From: Pseudomonas sp. LD120
GTDB taxonomy: Bacteria > Pseudomonadota > Gammaproteobacteria > Pseudomonadales > Pseudomonadaceae
Direction of reading: 5' to 3'
Assembly: GCF_009861525.1 (NCBI RefSeq)
Contig: NZ_WVHL01000003.1
Span: forward strand, 124,001-188,000
Length of the DNA stretch: 64,000 nt
Shown here: one piece after another, positions 39,669 to 50,591 of the stretch
How positions within the stretch are numbered: position 1 is the first letter of the stretch
How the letters are laid out: each line of letters begins with the position of its first letter
Translations under genes and position numbers: made by a program
Notes under the pieces: generated by a model
What the model was told of the DNA's origin: nothing
The model's database searches: none
The model's input: the letters and a program-made list of their open reading frames with translations, nothing else

Positions 39669-41978
39669 ATGGCACTGGCCCACACCCTCGGTTTTCCCCG
39701 CATCGGCGCTGACCGCGAACTGAAAAAAGCCCTTGAGTCGTATTGGAAGGGTGACCTGGATCAGCCCGCGCTGCAGCAGGTCGGCCGTGAGTTGCGGGCT
39801 CGGCACTGGCAGTTGCAGAAAGACGCCGGTATCGATCTGTTGCCGGTGGGGGATTTTGCCTGGTACGACCAGGTGCTCAGTCACTCCCTGACTTTCGGTG
39901 TCATTCCCGAGCGTTTCGACAGCGCCCGCGATGCCCAGGGCCGTCCGACCCTGGACACCCTGTTCGCCATGGCCCGTGGCGCTTCTACCGGTTGCTGCGG
40001 CGAGCAGGGGCAGGCGCAATACGCCCAGGAACTGACCAAGTGGTTCGACACCAACTACCATTACCTGGTGCCTGAATTCAGCGCCGACCAGGCTTTCAAG
40101 TTGAGCTGGGAGCAGTTGTTCGACGAGGTCGACGAAGCCCATGGGTTGGGGCATCAGGTCAAGCCGGTGATCATCGGTCCCTTGACCTACCTGTGGCTGG
40201 GCAAGGCCAAAGGCAACGCCTTCAACAAGCTCGACCTGCTGGAGCGCCTGCTGCCGCTGTACGGCGAGATCCTCAACCGGCTCAAGGCCCAAGGCGTGGA
40301 ATGGGTGCAGATCGACGAGCCGATCCTGACCCTCGATCTGCCCCAGGAGTGGAAGAGCGCCTTCGAGCGTGCCTACCACATCCTTCAGTACTCGCCCTTG
40401 AAAAAACTGGTGGCCACCTACTTCAGTGGCCTGGAGGACAACCTCGGCCTAGCGGTTGGCCTGCCAGTGGATGGCCTGCATATCGACGCCGTGCGCGCCC
40501 CGGAACAACTGGGTCAGGTCTTGGATCGCCTGCCGACCTACAAGATTCTCTCGGTGGGACTGGTCAACGGGCGCAACGTCTGGCGCTGCGAACTGGAGCA
40601 GGCCTTACAGCAACTGCAGGTGGCCCAGGAGCGTTTTGGCGACAACCTGTGGGTCAGCAGTTCCTGCTCCTTATTGCACAGCCCGGTGGACCTGTCTCGG
40701 GAAGATCAACTGGATGCCGAACTTAAAAGCTGGTTGGCCTTTGCCGTGCAGAAGTGCGGTGAGATTTCCGTTTTGCGTGACGCCCTGAATGACCCCCAGG
40801 CTCCGGCGGTGCAAGCGGCGCTGACGCAAAGCCGTGCGGTGCAGGCCAGTCGTGCACAGTCGCCGCGGATCCACAAAGCGCAGGTCCAGGCCCGGATCAA
40901 GGCTATCACCGCCGCCGACAGCCAGCGCCAGTCGCCCTTTGCCCTGCGTATCGAGCAACAGCGGGCGCGGCTGCAATTGCCGATCTTTCCTACCACCACC
41001 ATTGGCTCCTTCCCGCAGACTTCATCGATCCGCCTGGCCCGTCAGGCGCACAAGCAAGGCAAGCTGTCACTCAACGACTACACCGATGCCATGCACCGTG
41101 AGATCCGCCACGCCGTGGAGATCCAAGAGCGCCTGGGCCTGGATGTGCTGGTTCACGGCGAAGCCGAACGCAACGACATGGTGGAGTACTTCGCCGAACA
41201 ATTGGACGGTTACCTGTTCACCCGTTTCGGCTGGGTCCAGAGCTACGGTTCACGCTGCGTCAAACCGGCGATCATTTATGGCGACCTGAGTCGGCCCCAG
41301 GCGATGACCGTGGACTGGATCCAGTACGCTCAGAGCCTGACCAACAAGGTCATGAAGGGCATGCTCACCGGCCCTGTCACCATGCTGATGTGGTCCTTCC
41401 CTCGCGAGGACGTGTCGCGCAAGGTGCAGGCGCAACAATTGGCCCTGGCCCTGCGTGATGAAGTGCAGGACCTGGAACAGGCCGGGATCAAGATCGTGCA
41501 GATCGACGAAGCGGCGTTCCGCGAAGGCCTGCCCCTGCGCCGGGCGCAATGGCAGGAGTACCTGGACTGGGCGGTGCAGGCCTTCCGCCTGAGCGCCTCC
41601 GGGGTGAAGGACGAAACCCAGATCCATACCCACATGTGCTACAGCGAGTTCAACGACGTGATCGAGTCTATTGCTGCCATGGATGCCGACGTGATCACCA
41701 TCGAGACTTCCCGTTCGGACATGGAGCTGCTGCAAGCCTTCGAGGCCTTCGACTACCCCAACGACATTGGTCCAGGGGTGTATGACATCCACTCGCCGCG
41801 GGTGCCGGACACCGCCGAAATGGTCAAGCTGATGAGCAAGGCGGTCAAGCGCATTCCCGCCGAGCGCTTGTGGGTCAACCCCGATTGTGGCCTCAAGACC
41901 CGCGCCTGGCCGGAAACCGAAGCCGCCTTGGTGAACATGGTGGCCGCGGCACGGCAACTGCGCAGCCAACTGGCTTGA
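39669..41978 (+). CDS. metE: Cobalamin-independent methionine synthase
   Basis: 769 residues from ATG 39669 (AAGGAGG upstream). Two homologous (beta/alpha)8 barrels: the N-terminal (~1-385) starts [19 protein letters not shown]; the C-terminal barrel (~420-769) carries the Zn-binding and folate/homocysteine residues, including [43 protein letters not shown] and [10 protein letters not shown] (His/Cys zinc ligands). It transfers a methyl group from 5-methyl-THF triglutamate to homocysteine without B12. Expression should depend on the divergent MetR. Confidence 0.96.
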   Translation: MALAHTLGFPRIGADRELKKALESYWKGDLDQPALQQVGRELRARHWQLQKDAGIDLLPVGDFAWYDQVLSHSLTFGVIPERFDSARDAQGRPTLDTLFAMARGASTGCCGEQGQAQYAQELTKWFDTNYHYLVPEFSADQAFKLSWEQLFDEVDEAHGLGHQVKPVIIGPLTYLWLGKAKGNAFNKLDLLERLLPLYGEILNRLKAQGVEWVQIDEPILTLDLPQEWKSAFERAYHILQYSPLKKLVATYFSGLEDNLGLAVGLPVDGLHIDAVRAPEQLGQVLDRLPTYKILSVGLVNGRNVWRCELEQALQQLQVAQERFGDNLWVSSSCSLLHSPVDLSREDQLDAELKSWLAFAVQKCGEISVLRDALNDPQAPAVQAALTQSRAVQASRAQSPRIHKAQVQARIKAITAADSQRQSPFALRIEQQRARLQLPIFPTTTIGSFPQTSSIRLARQAHKQGKLSLNDYTDAMHREIRHAVEIQERLGLDVLVHGEAERNDMVEYFAEQLDGYLFTRFGWVQSYGSRCVKPAIIYGDLSRPQAMTVDWIQYAQSLTNKVMKGMLTGPVTMLMWSFPREDVSRKVQAQQLALALRDEVQDLEQAGIKIVQIDEAAFREGLPLRRAQWQEYLDWAVQAFRLSASGVKDETQIHTHMCYSEFNDVIESIAAMDADVITIETSRSDMELLQAFEAFDYPNDIGPGVYDIHSPRVPDTAEMVKLMSKAVKRIPAERLWVNPDCGLKTRAWPETEAALVNMVAAARQLRSQLA

Positions 41979-41999
41979 AGCTCCCCGCATGGGCGCTGG

Positions 42000-42033
42000 C
42001 CGGCGAAGGCGATCATTCGGTCCTCTTCGCCGG
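42000..42033. terminator. Hairpin downstream of metE
   Basis: CCGGCGAAG (42000-42008) pairs with CTTCGCCGG (42025-42033), a 9-bp stem with a 16-base loop; REP-like. No long U-tract follows. Confidence 0.5.
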
Positions 42034-42151
42034 GCGGTGAGCTGAAGACCGCTGGGCAATCTTCATCAAACTGTCACGCAACTGTGGCAGCGCGAATCAT
42101 CGAAGTTCATCAGACTCGCGCTCTACTGGGGTTCTGCGTTTCGGTGTTTCC

Positions 42152-43186
42152 ATGCGGGCAAGATTATTTTCCATTGTCATCCTGCTGGCCGGGCTATTGC
42201 TCGGCCAGCCGTCTTTTGCGGCCGCGCGCTGCGATGTCAACGTTCCCACGCAACGGGTCGATCTGCCTCAGGTGAGCCTGGCTTACCAGAGCATCGGCCG
42301 TCCTTCCGATCCGGCTTTGCTGCTGATCATGGGGCTGGGCGGGCAACTGATTCACTGGCCCGACGAGGTGGTGACGGCCCTGTGCATGCAGGGTTTTCGG
42401 GTGATCCGTTATGACAATCGCGATGTCGGCCTGTCCACTTGGCGCCAGGCGCCGGCCAGCGCCAACCTGACCTTTGAAATGCTGCGCTACAAGCTTGGCC
42501 TGCCGGTGGCCGCGCCCTACACCTTGACCGATATGGCCGATGACGCCCTGGGGTTGATGGCCGCGCTGCACGTTGAGCAGTTCCATGTGCTGGGAGCGAG
42601 CATGGGTGGCATGGTTGCTCAGCACCTGGCGGCCATGGCGCCGCAGCGGATCGAAAGCCTGACCCTGATCATGACCAGTTCCGGCGCCGAGGGCCTGCCG
42701 GCCCCGAATGCGGCGCTGGTACAACTGTTGTCGCGGCGCAATGCGCCGAACCGTGAGGCGGCCCTGGAGCAACAGGCGGATTTGCTGGCGGCATTGGGCA
42801 GTCCGAACGTCAGGGATGATCGTCAGGTGTTGTTGCATCAAGCGGCGCAGGCCTATGACCGTTCGTTCAACCCGGAAGGGGTCAAGCGCCAGATCATGGC
42901 GATTCTCGCCGAGCCGAGCCGGGTACCACTGCTCAAGCAACTGCGGGTGCCGACCCTGGTGGTGCACGGCACCGCTGATCCGTTGTTGCCGGTGATGCAT
43001 GGGGTGCACCTGGCGGCACAGATCCAGGGCAGTCAGTTGAAGTTGATTCCTGGGTTGGCCCATCGATTTCAGGAAGCCTTCAAAGCCCCGTTGCTGGCGG
43101 CGGTGCTGCCGTACCTGCAAAACCACCGGGAAGACACCTCCCACTGGGCGCAGATCGACGCGTTGGAAGTGGGCAACGTACTCTGA
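42152..43186 (+). CDS. Secreted alpha/beta hydrolase
   Basis: 344 residues. Signal peptide ([21 protein letters not shown]) predicts periplasmic or extracellular export. The nucleophile elbow is LGASMGGMV (catalytic Ser), Asp in [11 protein letters not shown] and His in GLAHRFQEA; the early [15 protein letters not shown] segment forms the oxyanion hole. Substrate type (ester, lactone or amide) is not determinable. The stop is 29 bp from the convergent response regulator gene. Confidence 0.83.
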   Translation: MRARLFSIVILLAGLLLGQPSFAAARCDVNVPTQRVDLPQVSLAYQSIGRPSDPALLLIMGLGGQLIHWPDEVVTALCMQGFRVIRYDNRDVGLSTWRQAPASANLTFEMLRYKLGLPVAAPYTLTDMADDALGLMAALHVEQFHVLGASMGGMVAQHLAAMAPQRIESLTLIMTSSGAEGLPAPNAALVQLLSRRNAPNREAALEQQADLLAALGSPNVRDDRQVLLHQAAQAYDRSFNPEGVKRQIMAILAEPSRVPLLKQLRVPTLVVHGTADPLLPVMHGVHLAAQIQGSQLKLIPGLAHRFQEAFKAPLLAAVLPYLQNHREDTSHWAQIDALEVGNVL

Positions 43187-43215
43187 CGTTCTGACCGACG
43201 CTAGGGCCCAGTGTT

Positions 43216-44613
43216 CTAGCGGACGATCTTGTCCACTTGAATGCCGAGCTTTTTCAGTCGGTACCAGAAGCTGCGTTCGGAAATTCCGATCAGTTGCGCA
43301 GCGGCGGCCTGCACGCCACTGCTCTGCTGCAGAGCAGCAAGAATGTAGGTTTTTTCCACGTCGGCCAGGGCGGCGTCCAGATCGCTGGGCACCTGAGGGC
43401 CGACGCTGAAGTCGGCGCTGCTTTGCGCGGCTGCCGACGGGGCGCCGAACAGGTAGCCCGGCAGGTCGCTTTCAGCGATGACCTGGCCGGTGGCGACAAT
43501 GGTCGCGCGCTCCACGCAGTTCTGCAGTTCGCGGATGTTGCCTGGCCAGGCGTAGTTGGCCATGGCTTGCAGGGCCTGCGCGCTGAACCCGGTGATGCGC
43601 TTGCCAGCGGCGGCACCCAGGCTGTGGGCGAAGTGCCGGGCCAGTAGGGCGATGTCCTCGACCCGTTCGCGCAAGGCCGGCAAGGGAATGGGGAACACAT
43701 TGAGGCGGTAATACAGGTCTTCGCGGAATTCTTTGTTGGCCACGGCTTCCAGCAGGTTCTTATTGGTCGCGGCGATCACTCGCACATCGACCTTGCGCTC
43801 TCGGGGGTCGCCCACCGGTTCGATTACCCGCTCCTGCAGGGCACGGAGAATCTTGGCCTGCAAGGCCAGGGGCATATCGCCCACTTCATCAAGGAACAGG
43901 GTGCCCTTGTCGGCTTGCTGAAAGCGCCCGATCCGGTCGGCCACGGCACCGGTGAACGCGCCCTTGCGATGGCCGAACATCTCGCTTTCCAGCAAACCTT
44001 CGGGAATCGCCGCGCAGTTGACCGCGACAAAGGGTTTGTCGGCGCGATTGCCGTGCTTGTGAATGGCCCGGGCGACCATTTCCTTGCCGGTGCCGCTTTC
44101 TCCGGTCAGCAGGATCGTGGCATTGCTATCGCGCACCGAGTCCACGGCCTGCAGCACCCGGCGAAAGCTCGGGCTGTCGCCCACCAGGCTGTCGAATTGC
44201 TGCGCCTCTTCCAGTTCGGCGCGCATGCGTTGGTTGTCTTTGAGAATGTCGCGAAATTGCAGGGCCTTGCTGACGGTGATGTCCAACTCGTCGATGTCGA
44301 AGGGCTTGGCGATGTAGTCGTAGGCGCCGTTGCGCATGGACTGCACGGCGTTTTTCACCGTGCTGTAGGCGGTCATCACGATCACTGGCAACTGTGGGTA
44401 GCGCAGCTTGATCTCCGCCAGCAGTTGCGGGCCATCCATGCCGGGCATGCGCCAGTCGCTGATCACCAGGTCGATGTCTTCCTGTTCCAGCACCTTGAGG
44501 GCGTGCAGGCCGTTGCTCGCGGTGAATACCTGGACGCCGTTCTGGCTCAGGGCCGAGGACAGCAGGTCGCAGAGTTTCGGTTCGTCGTCCACCACCAGCA
44601 GGTTATGCGTCAT
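43216..44613 (-). CDS. NtrC-type sigma-54 response regulator
   Basis: 465 residues from ATG 44613. Receiver ([11 protein letters not shown]; phospho-Asp in [13 protein letters not shown]), AAA+ domain with GESGTGKEM (Walker A), the intact GAFTGA loop ([10 protein letters not shown]) that contacts sigma-54, and a C-terminal Fis-type helix-turn-helix ([18 protein letters not shown]). It is the last gene of a six-gene set and overlaps the kinase gene by 11 bp. The set is preceded by a sigma-54 promoter at 50512-50528 and an inverted repeat at 50592-50606, so this protein probably activates its own operon. Confidence 0.9.
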   Translation of the reverse strand: MTHNLLVVDDEPKLCDLLSSALSQNGVQVFTASNGLHALKVLEQEDIDLVISDWRMPGMDGPQLLAEIKLRYPQLPVIVMTAYSTVKNAVQSMRNGAYDYIAKPFDIDELDITVSKALQFRDILKDNQRMRAELEEAQQFDSLVGDSPSFRRVLQAVDSVRDSNATILLTGESGTGKEMVARAIHKHGNRADKPFVAVNCAAIPEGLLESEMFGHRKGAFTGAVADRIGRFQQADKGTLFLDEVGDMPLALQAKILRALQERVIEPVGDPRERKVDVRVIAATNKNLLEAVANKEFREDLYYRLNVFPIPLPALRERVEDIALLARHFAHSLGAAAGKRITGFSAQALQAMANYAWPGNIRELQNCVERATIVATGQVIAESDLPGYLFGAPSAAAQSSADFSVGPQVPSDLDAALADVEKTYILAALQQSSGVQAAAAQLIGISERSFWYRLKKLGIQVDKIVR

Positions 44614-46375
44614 CACTGTCCTCGTCGTCTTCGTCACCGTTGGCCGGAATGTACAGGCTGAACGTGGCGCCGGCATCTTTTTCGCTGACGCATTCGATGT
44701 GCCCGTCATGGCTTTCCAGGATCGAAAACACCTTGGCCAGGCCCAGGCCGGTGCCCGAGGCCTTGGTGGTGACGAACGGCGTGAAGATGCGCTCAAGCAT
44801 GTCCGGTTCGATGCCCTGGCCGGTGTCACTGATGCTGATGATGGTTTCGTCGTCCTGTTGGGCGATGCCCAGGGTCAAGCGGCCGCCTTCGGGCATGGCG
44901 TCGATGGCGTTGAGGATCAGGTTCAGGCAGGCCTGCTTGAGTTGCCGCGCGTCGGCGTGGATGGTGGCGCCCGGTGCGTGATCCTCGATGCGTGCATCGA
45001 TGTTGTGGGTCGCCAATTCCGGGGTGCAGAAACCCAGCAGTTCTTCCACCAAGGGGCGCGCCGCTTGGGTGGCGCGAAGCGGTGCGCTGGGCTTGGCGAA
45101 GTCGAGGAAGTCGGTGATCAGGTCGTTGATCCGGCTGACCTCGCTGATCACGTATTCCAGGTGGCGCTTGTCGTTTTCCGGCAGGTTGGAGCGCCGGTGC
45201 AGCAGTTGTGTGGCGGTCTTGATAATGCCCAGCGGGTTGCGGATTTCGTGGGCCAGGCCCATGGCCACCTCGCCCAGGGCGTGCAGGCGGTCGCGGCGGC
45301 GCAATTGAGCTTCCAGGTGCTGCAACTCGCCGAGGCGTTCGGTCATGTGGTTGAAGGTGCTGCTCAGCTCGGCCAGTTCGTCGCCTCCGATGACCGGCAC
45401 CCGCTGCCGATAATCGCCGGCGGTCACCGCTTGCACGCCCTTGGACAGGCCCCGCAGTGGCCGGGTCAGGCGTTGCGACACCAGCCAGCCAACGCACAGC
45501 GAGGCGGCCGAGCTGAGCAGAAAGATCAGGATGAACAGGTTGCTCTGGTTGATCAGCCCCACCAGGCTGCTGTGACGCAACAGGCCGCTGAAAATCACCC
45601 CAACCAAATCGCCATTGTCATTGAAGATCGGGCGGTACAGGCCGCTGTAGCGGTTGGTGAACTGTTCGGTGGGCTGGCGCGTGGTGCGCAGGACGTCTTC
45701 GATCTTTTGTGGCACTCGCGTTGGATGGTTCTCGAAGCGCTGGGTGGCGAAGATCTCCGAAAAATCATCGGCCTTGGCCAGGTACAGGCGCAGGTCCAGG
45801 GAATGCACATCGGCCACGCTGGTGAGGAAGCTGGCGTCCAGGTACGTGGCGATCAGCAGTTGATAGTCGACCCCCTCGAGGTTGGTCTGAAAGGTCGAGA
45901 CCACCGCCCCGGTGGCCACGCCGCCGACCTGAATGGTCTGCAGGACGGCATTGGAGGCGGTGCTGATCTGGCCGATCACGTCGTCGGCGGCGGTGGTGAA
46001 CATGACCTTGCGGTCGCTCTTGCGAATCAGCGCCACCACGTCGATGCCCATGGAGTCGGCGATGTCGGCGGTGAGTTTGTCGTGCTTGGCCGCCTGGCGA
46101 TCGGTGGGCGGACGCGTGTAACGCAGGAACAGCTGGGCGATCCGCGCGTTGTCATGAAGGATCTGGGTGATCTCGTCCTCGACGATCTTGGTCGATTCCT
46201 GCAGCCAGATGCGCACGTTGCTGTCGAAAATTTCCGACAGCGTGGTGGCCGCCAACTCGGCGGCAATCATGGTGGGAATCACACTGACCAACCAGAACGC
46301 CAGCACCAGCTTGCGTTGCAAGCTCCAGCGGGAGATGGCGAAAGGGCGGGGCGGACGACGATCTTTTCTGGTCAT
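44603..46375 (-). CDS. Sensor histidine kinase (dCache-like periplasmic domain, HAMP)
   Basis: 590 residues. Two membrane helices (~22-42 and ~290-312) bound a ~245-residue periplasmic domain of Cache type. HAMP (~312-365) leads to the H-box MGLAHEIRNPLGIIK (~386) and a full HATPase (NLILNAIDAMPEGG; SDTGQGIEPDM; GTGLGLAKVF). Asp/Glu-rich tail. The gene overlaps the acyltransferase gene by 4 bp and the response regulator by 11 bp, so the kinase is translated with the biosynthetic genes. The periplasmic ligand is unknown. Confidence 0.9.
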   Translation of the reverse strand: MTRKDRRPPRPFAISRWSLQRKLVLAFWLVSVIPTMIAAELAATTLSEIFDSNVRIWLQESTKIVEDEITQILHDNARIAQLFLRYTRPPTDRQAAKHDKLTADIADSMGIDVVALIRKSDRKVMFTTAADDVIGQISTASNAVLQTIQVGGVATGAVVSTFQTNLEGVDYQLLIATYLDASFLTSVADVHSLDLRLYLAKADDFSEIFATQRFENHPTRVPQKIEDVLRTTRQPTEQFTNRYSGLYRPIFNDNGDLVGVIFSGLLRHSSLVGLINQSNLFILIFLLSSAASLCVGWLVSQRLTRPLRGLSKGVQAVTAGDYRQRVPVIGGDELAELSSTFNHMTERLGELQHLEAQLRRRDRLHALGEVAMGLAHEIRNPLGIIKTATQLLHRRSNLPENDKRHLEYVISEVSRINDLITDFLDFAKPSAPLRATQAARPLVEELLGFCTPELATHNIDARIEDHAPGATIHADARQLKQACLNLILNAIDAMPEGGRLTLGIAQQDDETIISISDTGQGIEPDMLERIFTPFVTTKASGTGLGLAKVFSILESHDGHIECVSEKDAGATFSLYIPANGDEDDEDSDDA

Positions 46376-47499
46376 GTACTTTCGCTTATTGCAGCGGCCA
46401 TGGCGGGGTCGGAGCGATCCGGGCGGACAAAGCGTTTTATCACTTTGAGCAGCCCATTGATCAAGGGATTGCGGTGCTGGAAGAACACCATGTTAGCGGT
46501 GAAGCGGCAGCCTAGGCGTAATTTACTGGCATAGCCGGCCTGACCACACTCGTAGAGTGGAATCCGTTGCTGGATGCAGTAGTCGACATTGGCCAGCCAA
46601 CTGCGCACATACAGGTTGTGCTCACGCGTGAGGTTCAGGTCGTGGGCAAAGAACTTGTCGATCAGTCGGTGTGGGTCGACGAGTACCAGGTTGAATGCCA
46701 CCAGCTGCTCGCCGACCCAGTACAGAACGCAGGCCGCGCGCGGCCCCAACTGTTCGAGAATGCCGGTGAAGTAGCCCGCTGGCAGGCGCTCGAACTGCAG
46801 GTCGCTGCGCTTCAGGGTCGCTTCGTACAGGCGCATGATGTCCGGCAGCACATCGTCGATCTGCTGGCGCCATTCGATGCGCGGTCCTGGTGCCCGGAGC
46901 TTGCGGCGCAGATCCTTGCGGGTGGATTTGCCCAGGGTGCCCAGATAGGCGTCGATCGAGGCGAAGGGCACTGGCAGCAGCGCGCTGGGCAGGCTCGGCA
47001 TGCTTTGCAGGCCGGCGGCCCGGCAACGGTCGGCCCATTGTTGATCGTGTCGTGGGGCATCCTTGATCGCCATCAGGCCGATGCCGCAGTTGTCGGCGTC
47101 ACGCCGGGCCAGTTTGAGCAACTCATCGAACAAGGCCGGGCGGCGTTCGTCGGGCACATGGCTGGCGATGCCGACGTTGCACTGTTCGGCCACCGGCGAG
47201 CCAATGGCGTACAGGCGCAACTGCAAGACCCCGGGCCACTGGCGCTCCAGGCGCTCGGTAAAGCGCTTGGCCAGCCCCGAGACTGTCGTGTCGACTCGGT
47301 ACTGGGTGGTGAAGGCCGGCGCCACTGCCACCAGTGTCGAGCCTTCATAGATCGCCAGGTAGCGCCACTGAAAGTTGGCGACGGCGGCTTTTTCCACCGC
47401 CAGGTAGTAGTCCCAATCCTCCAGGGCTTGTACAAAGCAGTCATTCCAGGCACCGCGTTCGATGGCCTGGATGGTTGAAAAGGCTTGGGCGGTAATCAC
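46372..47499 (-). CDS. BioF2/FemAB-like acyltransferase (GNAT superfamily)
   Basis: 375 residues with the duplicated GNAT arrangement of BioF2-like (PF13480) proteins: the second half carries YLGTLGKSTRKDLRRKLR (~185-202) and YECGQAGYASKLRLGCRF (~327). Related FemAB-type enzymes transfer aminoacyl or acyl groups onto amines of cell-envelope or natural-product precursors; the CoA or tRNA donor is not visible. The start (ATG 47499) is 14 bp from the hydrolase gene; the stop overlaps the kinase gene. In context with an aminotransferase it may acylate an amine made by that enzyme (inference). Confidence 0.72.
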   Translation of the reverse strand: MITAQAFSTIQAIERGAWNDCFVQALEDWDYYLAVEKAAVANFQWRYLAIYEGSTLVAVAPAFTTQYRVDTTVSGLAKRFTERLERQWPGVLQLRLYAIGSPVAEQCNVGIASHVPDERRPALFDELLKLARRDADNCGIGLMAIKDAPRHDQQWADRCRAAGLQSMPSLPSALLPVPFASIDAYLGTLGKSTRKDLRRKLRAPGPRIEWRQQIDDVLPDIMRLYEATLKRSDLQFERLPAGYFTGILEQLGPRAACVLYWVGEQLVAFNLVLVDPHRLIDKFFAHDLNLTREHNLYVRSWLANVDYCIQQRIPLYECGQAGYASKLRLGCRFTANMVFFQHRNPLINGLLKVIKRFVRPDRSDPAMAAAISEST

Positions 47500-47513
47500 G
47501 TCTTTTCCTTAAT

Positions 47514-48380
47514 TCACGCCAGTTTTCGGTAGTCTTCGCGCACGGCGGGCAGGACTACGCGTTGCTGGATGAAGTCGGCGCTTAGCTCGATCACGCGCTG
47601 GTACTGCAGGTCTACGGTGATCATGTGATAGCAGTTGTCCAGAAGGATCTTGGTCACCGCGCCTCCCAGCCTGCGCTCCACGTAATCGGCGTTCCAGGTA
47701 CTGGTGATGTCGTCTTCGCTGGCGTGCAGCACCAGCGCCGGGGTCATGATCGAGGGCATGCGTTTCTTGACCACGGCGTTCATCCGGTGCAACTCGCGCA
47801 CCGTCACGCCTTCCATGGTCAGGAGTCCGGCATTGCTGCTTTCGCCGGCCTTCATCTGCTTTTCGACGATGGCCCGCAGGCGCTCGTTCTTGATGCCGTA
47901 GGGCGGTTTCTCTTCAAAACGGCAGATGTGCACGCCAAAGGGAATCTTCATCAGCAACGGGGTCAGGAACGCCAGCTTGTTGATGCTCCAGCCGTCGTAC
48001 TTGAGGGTGGTGGAGTACATCAGCAAACCGCTGATCTGCCCCGGATGCTCGGAGGCCAGGTACATGGACATCACCGCGCCCATGGACAGGCCACCGACGA
48101 ACACCTGTTCGTGGCGCGGCCGCACACCGGCGAAGGTCTTGCGCACGCCCTCGTACCAGTCCTGCCAGCCGGTGGCCTGCAGGTCGCTGTTGTCCCCGCA
48201 GTGCCCGGGCAGGGTCGGAACGTACACCGTGCATGTTCCGTCCTTGGCCAGGCCCTGGGCCACCCGACGCAGTTCCGTCGGGGTGCCGGTCAGGCCGTGG
48301 ATCAACAAGACCCCGACCGGACCCGTGCCGAGAACGAAGCCGGCGTCGCCTTCGCCCAGATCGATCTCAGCGGCGCTCAT
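47514..48380 (-). CDS. Alpha/beta hydrolase (carboxylesterase/lipase type)
   Basis: 288 residues, no signal peptide. LLIHGLTGTPTELRRVA forms the oxyanion hole, GGLSMGAVMSM holds the catalytic Ser (~97), HASEDDITS the Asp (~226) and CYHMIT the His (~256), a complete triad. The cap region (~140-200) is large. The ATG overlaps the aminotransferase stop by 4 bp. Acting in an operon with an aminotransferase and an acyltransferase, it may release or edit an acylated intermediate. Confidence 0.85.
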   Translation of the reverse strand: MSAAEIDLGEGDAGFVLGTGPVGVLLIHGLTGTPTELRRVAQGLAKDGTCTVYVPTLPGHCGDNSDLQATGWQDWYEGVRKTFAGVRPRHEQVFVGGLSMGAVMSMYLASEHPGQISGLLMYSTTLKYDGWSINKLAFLTPLLMKIPFGVHICRFEEKPPYGIKNERLRAIVEKQMKAGESSNAGLLTMEGVTVRELHRMNAVVKKRMPSIMTPALVLHASEDDITSTWNADYVERRLGGAVTKILLDNCYHMITVDLQYQRVIELSADFIQQRVVLPAVREDYRKLA

Positions 48381-49771
48381 CGCTTCATGGCCCGATCCAG
48401 CAGGCGGTCCAGCAGTGCGATGCCCAGATCGATTTCCGCGTAGCTGATTTCCAGCGACGGGGCCAGGGTGATGACGTTCTTGTAGTAGCCGCCCACATCG
48501 AGGATCAGGCCCAGGCGCTGGCCGTCGATTTCGATGTCGCCCTTCATGCCTTCCTCGACCATGAAGTCCAGGGTCGCCTTGTCCGGGGTGAAGCCGTCGG
48601 TGGTGCAGATCTCGCAGCGCAGCGCCAGGCCCAGGCCGTCGACGTCACCGATGATCGGGTAGCGCTTCTGCAGGTCTTGCAGGCCGGCCAGGAAGTACTT
48701 GCCCTTTTCCATGACCATCGCACCGTAGTCGACTTCGCTGGTCATCTTGAACATTTCCAGGCCCACGGCGGTGCCCAGCGGGTTGGAGGCGAAGGTGGAG
48801 TGGGTCGAACCTGGCGGGAACACGCCCGGGTTGATCAGCTCCTCACGGGCCCAGATGCCGCCCAGCGGGTTGAGGCCGTTGGTCAGCGCCTTGCCGAACA
48901 CGATCACGTCGGGTTGGACGTCGAAGTGCTCGATCGACCACAGCTTGCCGGTGCGGTAGAAGCCCATCTGGATTTCGTCCACCACCATCAGGATGCCGTG
49001 CTGGTCCAGCACCTGCTTGAGCTCGCTGTAGAAGTTCATCGGCGGAATCACGTAGCCGCCGGTGCCCTGGATCGGCTCGACGTAGAAGGCGGCGTATTCG
49101 CTCTGGCCGACTTTCGGGTCCCACACGCCGTTGTATTCGGTCTCGAACAGCCGGGCGAACTGCTGCACGCAGTGGCTGCCGTACTCTTCCTTGGTCATGC
49201 CTTTAGGGCCGCGGAAGTGGTACGGGAACGGGATGAACTGCGCGCGCTCGCCGAAGTGGCCGTAGCGGCGACGGTAGCGGTAGCTGGAGGTGATGGACGA
49301 AGCGCCCAGGGTGCGACCGTGGTAGCCACCTTCGAAGGCGAACATCAGGCTCTTGCCGTTGGTGGCGTTACGCACCACTTTCAGCGAGTCCTCCACCGAC
49401 TGCGAACCGCCGACGTTGAAGTGCACGCGACCGTCCAGGCCGAACTTCTTCTTGGCGTCCACGGCGATCATTTCCGACAGCTCGATCTTGCCTTTGTGCA
49501 GGTACTGGCTGGCAATCTGCGGCAGGGTGTCGATCTGTTGTTTCAGGGCGTTATTCAGGCGCGGGTTGGCGTAGCCGAAGTTCACCGCCGAGTACCACAT
49601 CTGCAGGTCGAGGTAGGCCTGGTCGCTGGTGTCCCAGACGTAGGAGCCTTCGCAGCGGCTGAAAATGCGCGGGGGCTCGATGTAGTGAACGGTATCGCCG
49701 TAGGAGCAGTACTTGGCTTCCTTTTCCAGAAGGATCTGGTCTTCGGCGGTCGCGATGCGGATATCAGACAT
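48377..49771 (-). CDS. Class III PLP-dependent aminotransferase
   Basis: 464 residues from ATG 49771. Class III features: G-rich substrate turn GGSQSVEDSLKVVRNATNG, PLP-stacking YHGRTLGASS, VVDEIQMGFYRTGKLW (Asp binds the pyridine N) and VFGKALTNGLNPLGG (Lys forms the Schiff base). Such enzymes transaminate omega-amino groups or amino-keto substrates (for example GABA, ornithine or diamine donors). Its substrate is not deducible. It overlaps both neighbours (8 bp upstream, 4 bp downstream), which makes a dedicated pathway likely. Confidence 0.88.
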   Translation of the reverse strand: MSDIRIATAEDQILLEKEAKYCSYGDTVHYIEPPRIFSRCEGSYVWDTSDQAYLDLQMWYSAVNFGYANPRLNNALKQQIDTLPQIASQYLHKGKIELSEMIAVDAKKKFGLDGRVHFNVGGSQSVEDSLKVVRNATNGKSLMFAFEGGYHGRTLGASSITSSYRYRRRYGHFGERAQFIPFPYHFRGPKGMTKEEYGSHCVQQFARLFETEYNGVWDPKVGQSEYAAFYVEPIQGTGGYVIPPMNFYSELKQVLDQHGILMVVDEIQMGFYRTGKLWSIEHFDVQPDVIVFGKALTNGLNPLGGIWAREELINPGVFPPGSTHSTFASNPLGTAVGLEMFKMTSEVDYGAMVMEKGKYFLAGLQDLQKRYPIIGDVDGLGLALRCEICTTDGFTPDKATLDFMVEEGMKGDIEIDGQRLGLILDVGGYYKNVITLAPSLEISYAEIDLGIALLDRLLDRAMKR

Positions 49772-50459
49772 GGTGGAAGAGTTCCTGGGTTTCAAGGGAG
49801 AAATGGGGTGCGTTGGCGGCGTTGTTCGGCAGCTTGGCTAGCAGCGCCGGCAGTTCGGCGAAGGCGTCGAACCGTGCGTGAGGAATCTTGTTGCGCTCGC
49901 AGTAGTCGGCCAGACGATCCTTGGCGAACACGAAGTCGGCGCTTGCGGCTACGCACATGTCCGACTGGCCGTCACCTATCACCAGCACGCGCTTGCCCCG
50001 TGGGGTGGATTTGCACTTGCAGTTGCCGGAGGCGGCGCGGCAGGCGTCGCTGGCGTAGGGAAAGTCGATGCGCCAGCTGTTGTGGTCGACCTGGCGCAGG
50101 CGGTTGGCGAGGATCGGCAGCAGGGTCACGTAGTTGCGTGCCAGGATGCGGGCGATGCCTTGCTCGATGCCGTCGCTGACCACTTCGATGGAAGCGCCCA
50201 GGCCGATCACGTGATCGACGAAGTCGGGGAAGTCCGGGTCGATTTCGACACTGTCGAAGTAGCCCAGCAGTTCGGCGGGCGAAGCCTTGACCAGGGCCAG
50301 TTGGCGACTGAGGCATTCTCGGGAGCCGATGTGACCGTCCAGCCATTGCTGCTCGATGCTTTCCCAACTGGGGTCGGCGAAGCGTTGGAGAATGTTATCG
50401 ATCACGTCGGCGCGGGAGATGGTCCCGTCGAAGTCACATACGATATGCCAGTGCATCAT
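49764..50459 (-). CDS. MtnX-like HAD-superfamily phosphatase
   Basis: 231 residues. HAD motifs: VCDFDGTISRAD (nucleophile Asp, ~9), VVSDGIEQG (motif II) and VIGDGQSDMCVAA (motif IV, ~165). Overall closest to MtnX-type phosphatases of methionine salvage (2-hydroxy-3-keto-5-methylthiopentenyl-1-phosphate phosphatase), but no other mtn gene is here, so the substrate is likely different. It is the first gene of the six-gene set. A sigma-54 promoter sits ~53 bp upstream. A Cys cluster (GNCKCKS) is present. Confidence 0.8.
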   Translation of the reverse strand: MMHWHIVCDFDGTISRADVIDNILQRFADPSWESIEQQWLDGHIGSRECLSRQLALVKASPAELLGYFDSVEIDPDFPDFVDHVIGLGASIEVVSDGIEQGIARILARNYVTLLPILANRLRQVDHNSWRIDFPYASDACRAASGNCKCKSTPRGKRVLVIGDGQSDMCVAASADFVFAKDRLADYCERNKIPHARFDAFAELPALLAKLPNNAANAPHFSLETQELFHHV

Positions 50460-50511
50460 CTGCTGTTACCTGTTGAATAAGAACGCTGTTTTGCGCTTGC
50501 GGCAGGGTTAG

Positions 50512-50528
50512 AGCAGGGACTGTGCCAA
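50512..50528 (-). promoter_or_regulatory. Sigma-54 (-24/-12) promoter of the six-gene operon
   Basis: On the minus strand: TTGGCACAGTCCCTGCT. GG and GC are exactly 10 bases apart and the -24 block TGGCAC is perfect; the -12 block is CTGCT. It points at the HAD gene start 53 bp downstream. The operon's own last gene encodes a sigma-54 activator. Confidence 0.78.
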
Positions 50529-50591
50529 GTCTGGAAAACCCAGCAGGGCTGGGGCTTTGGCCCTAGGTGTCGGGGATTTTTAAGGTTCTTG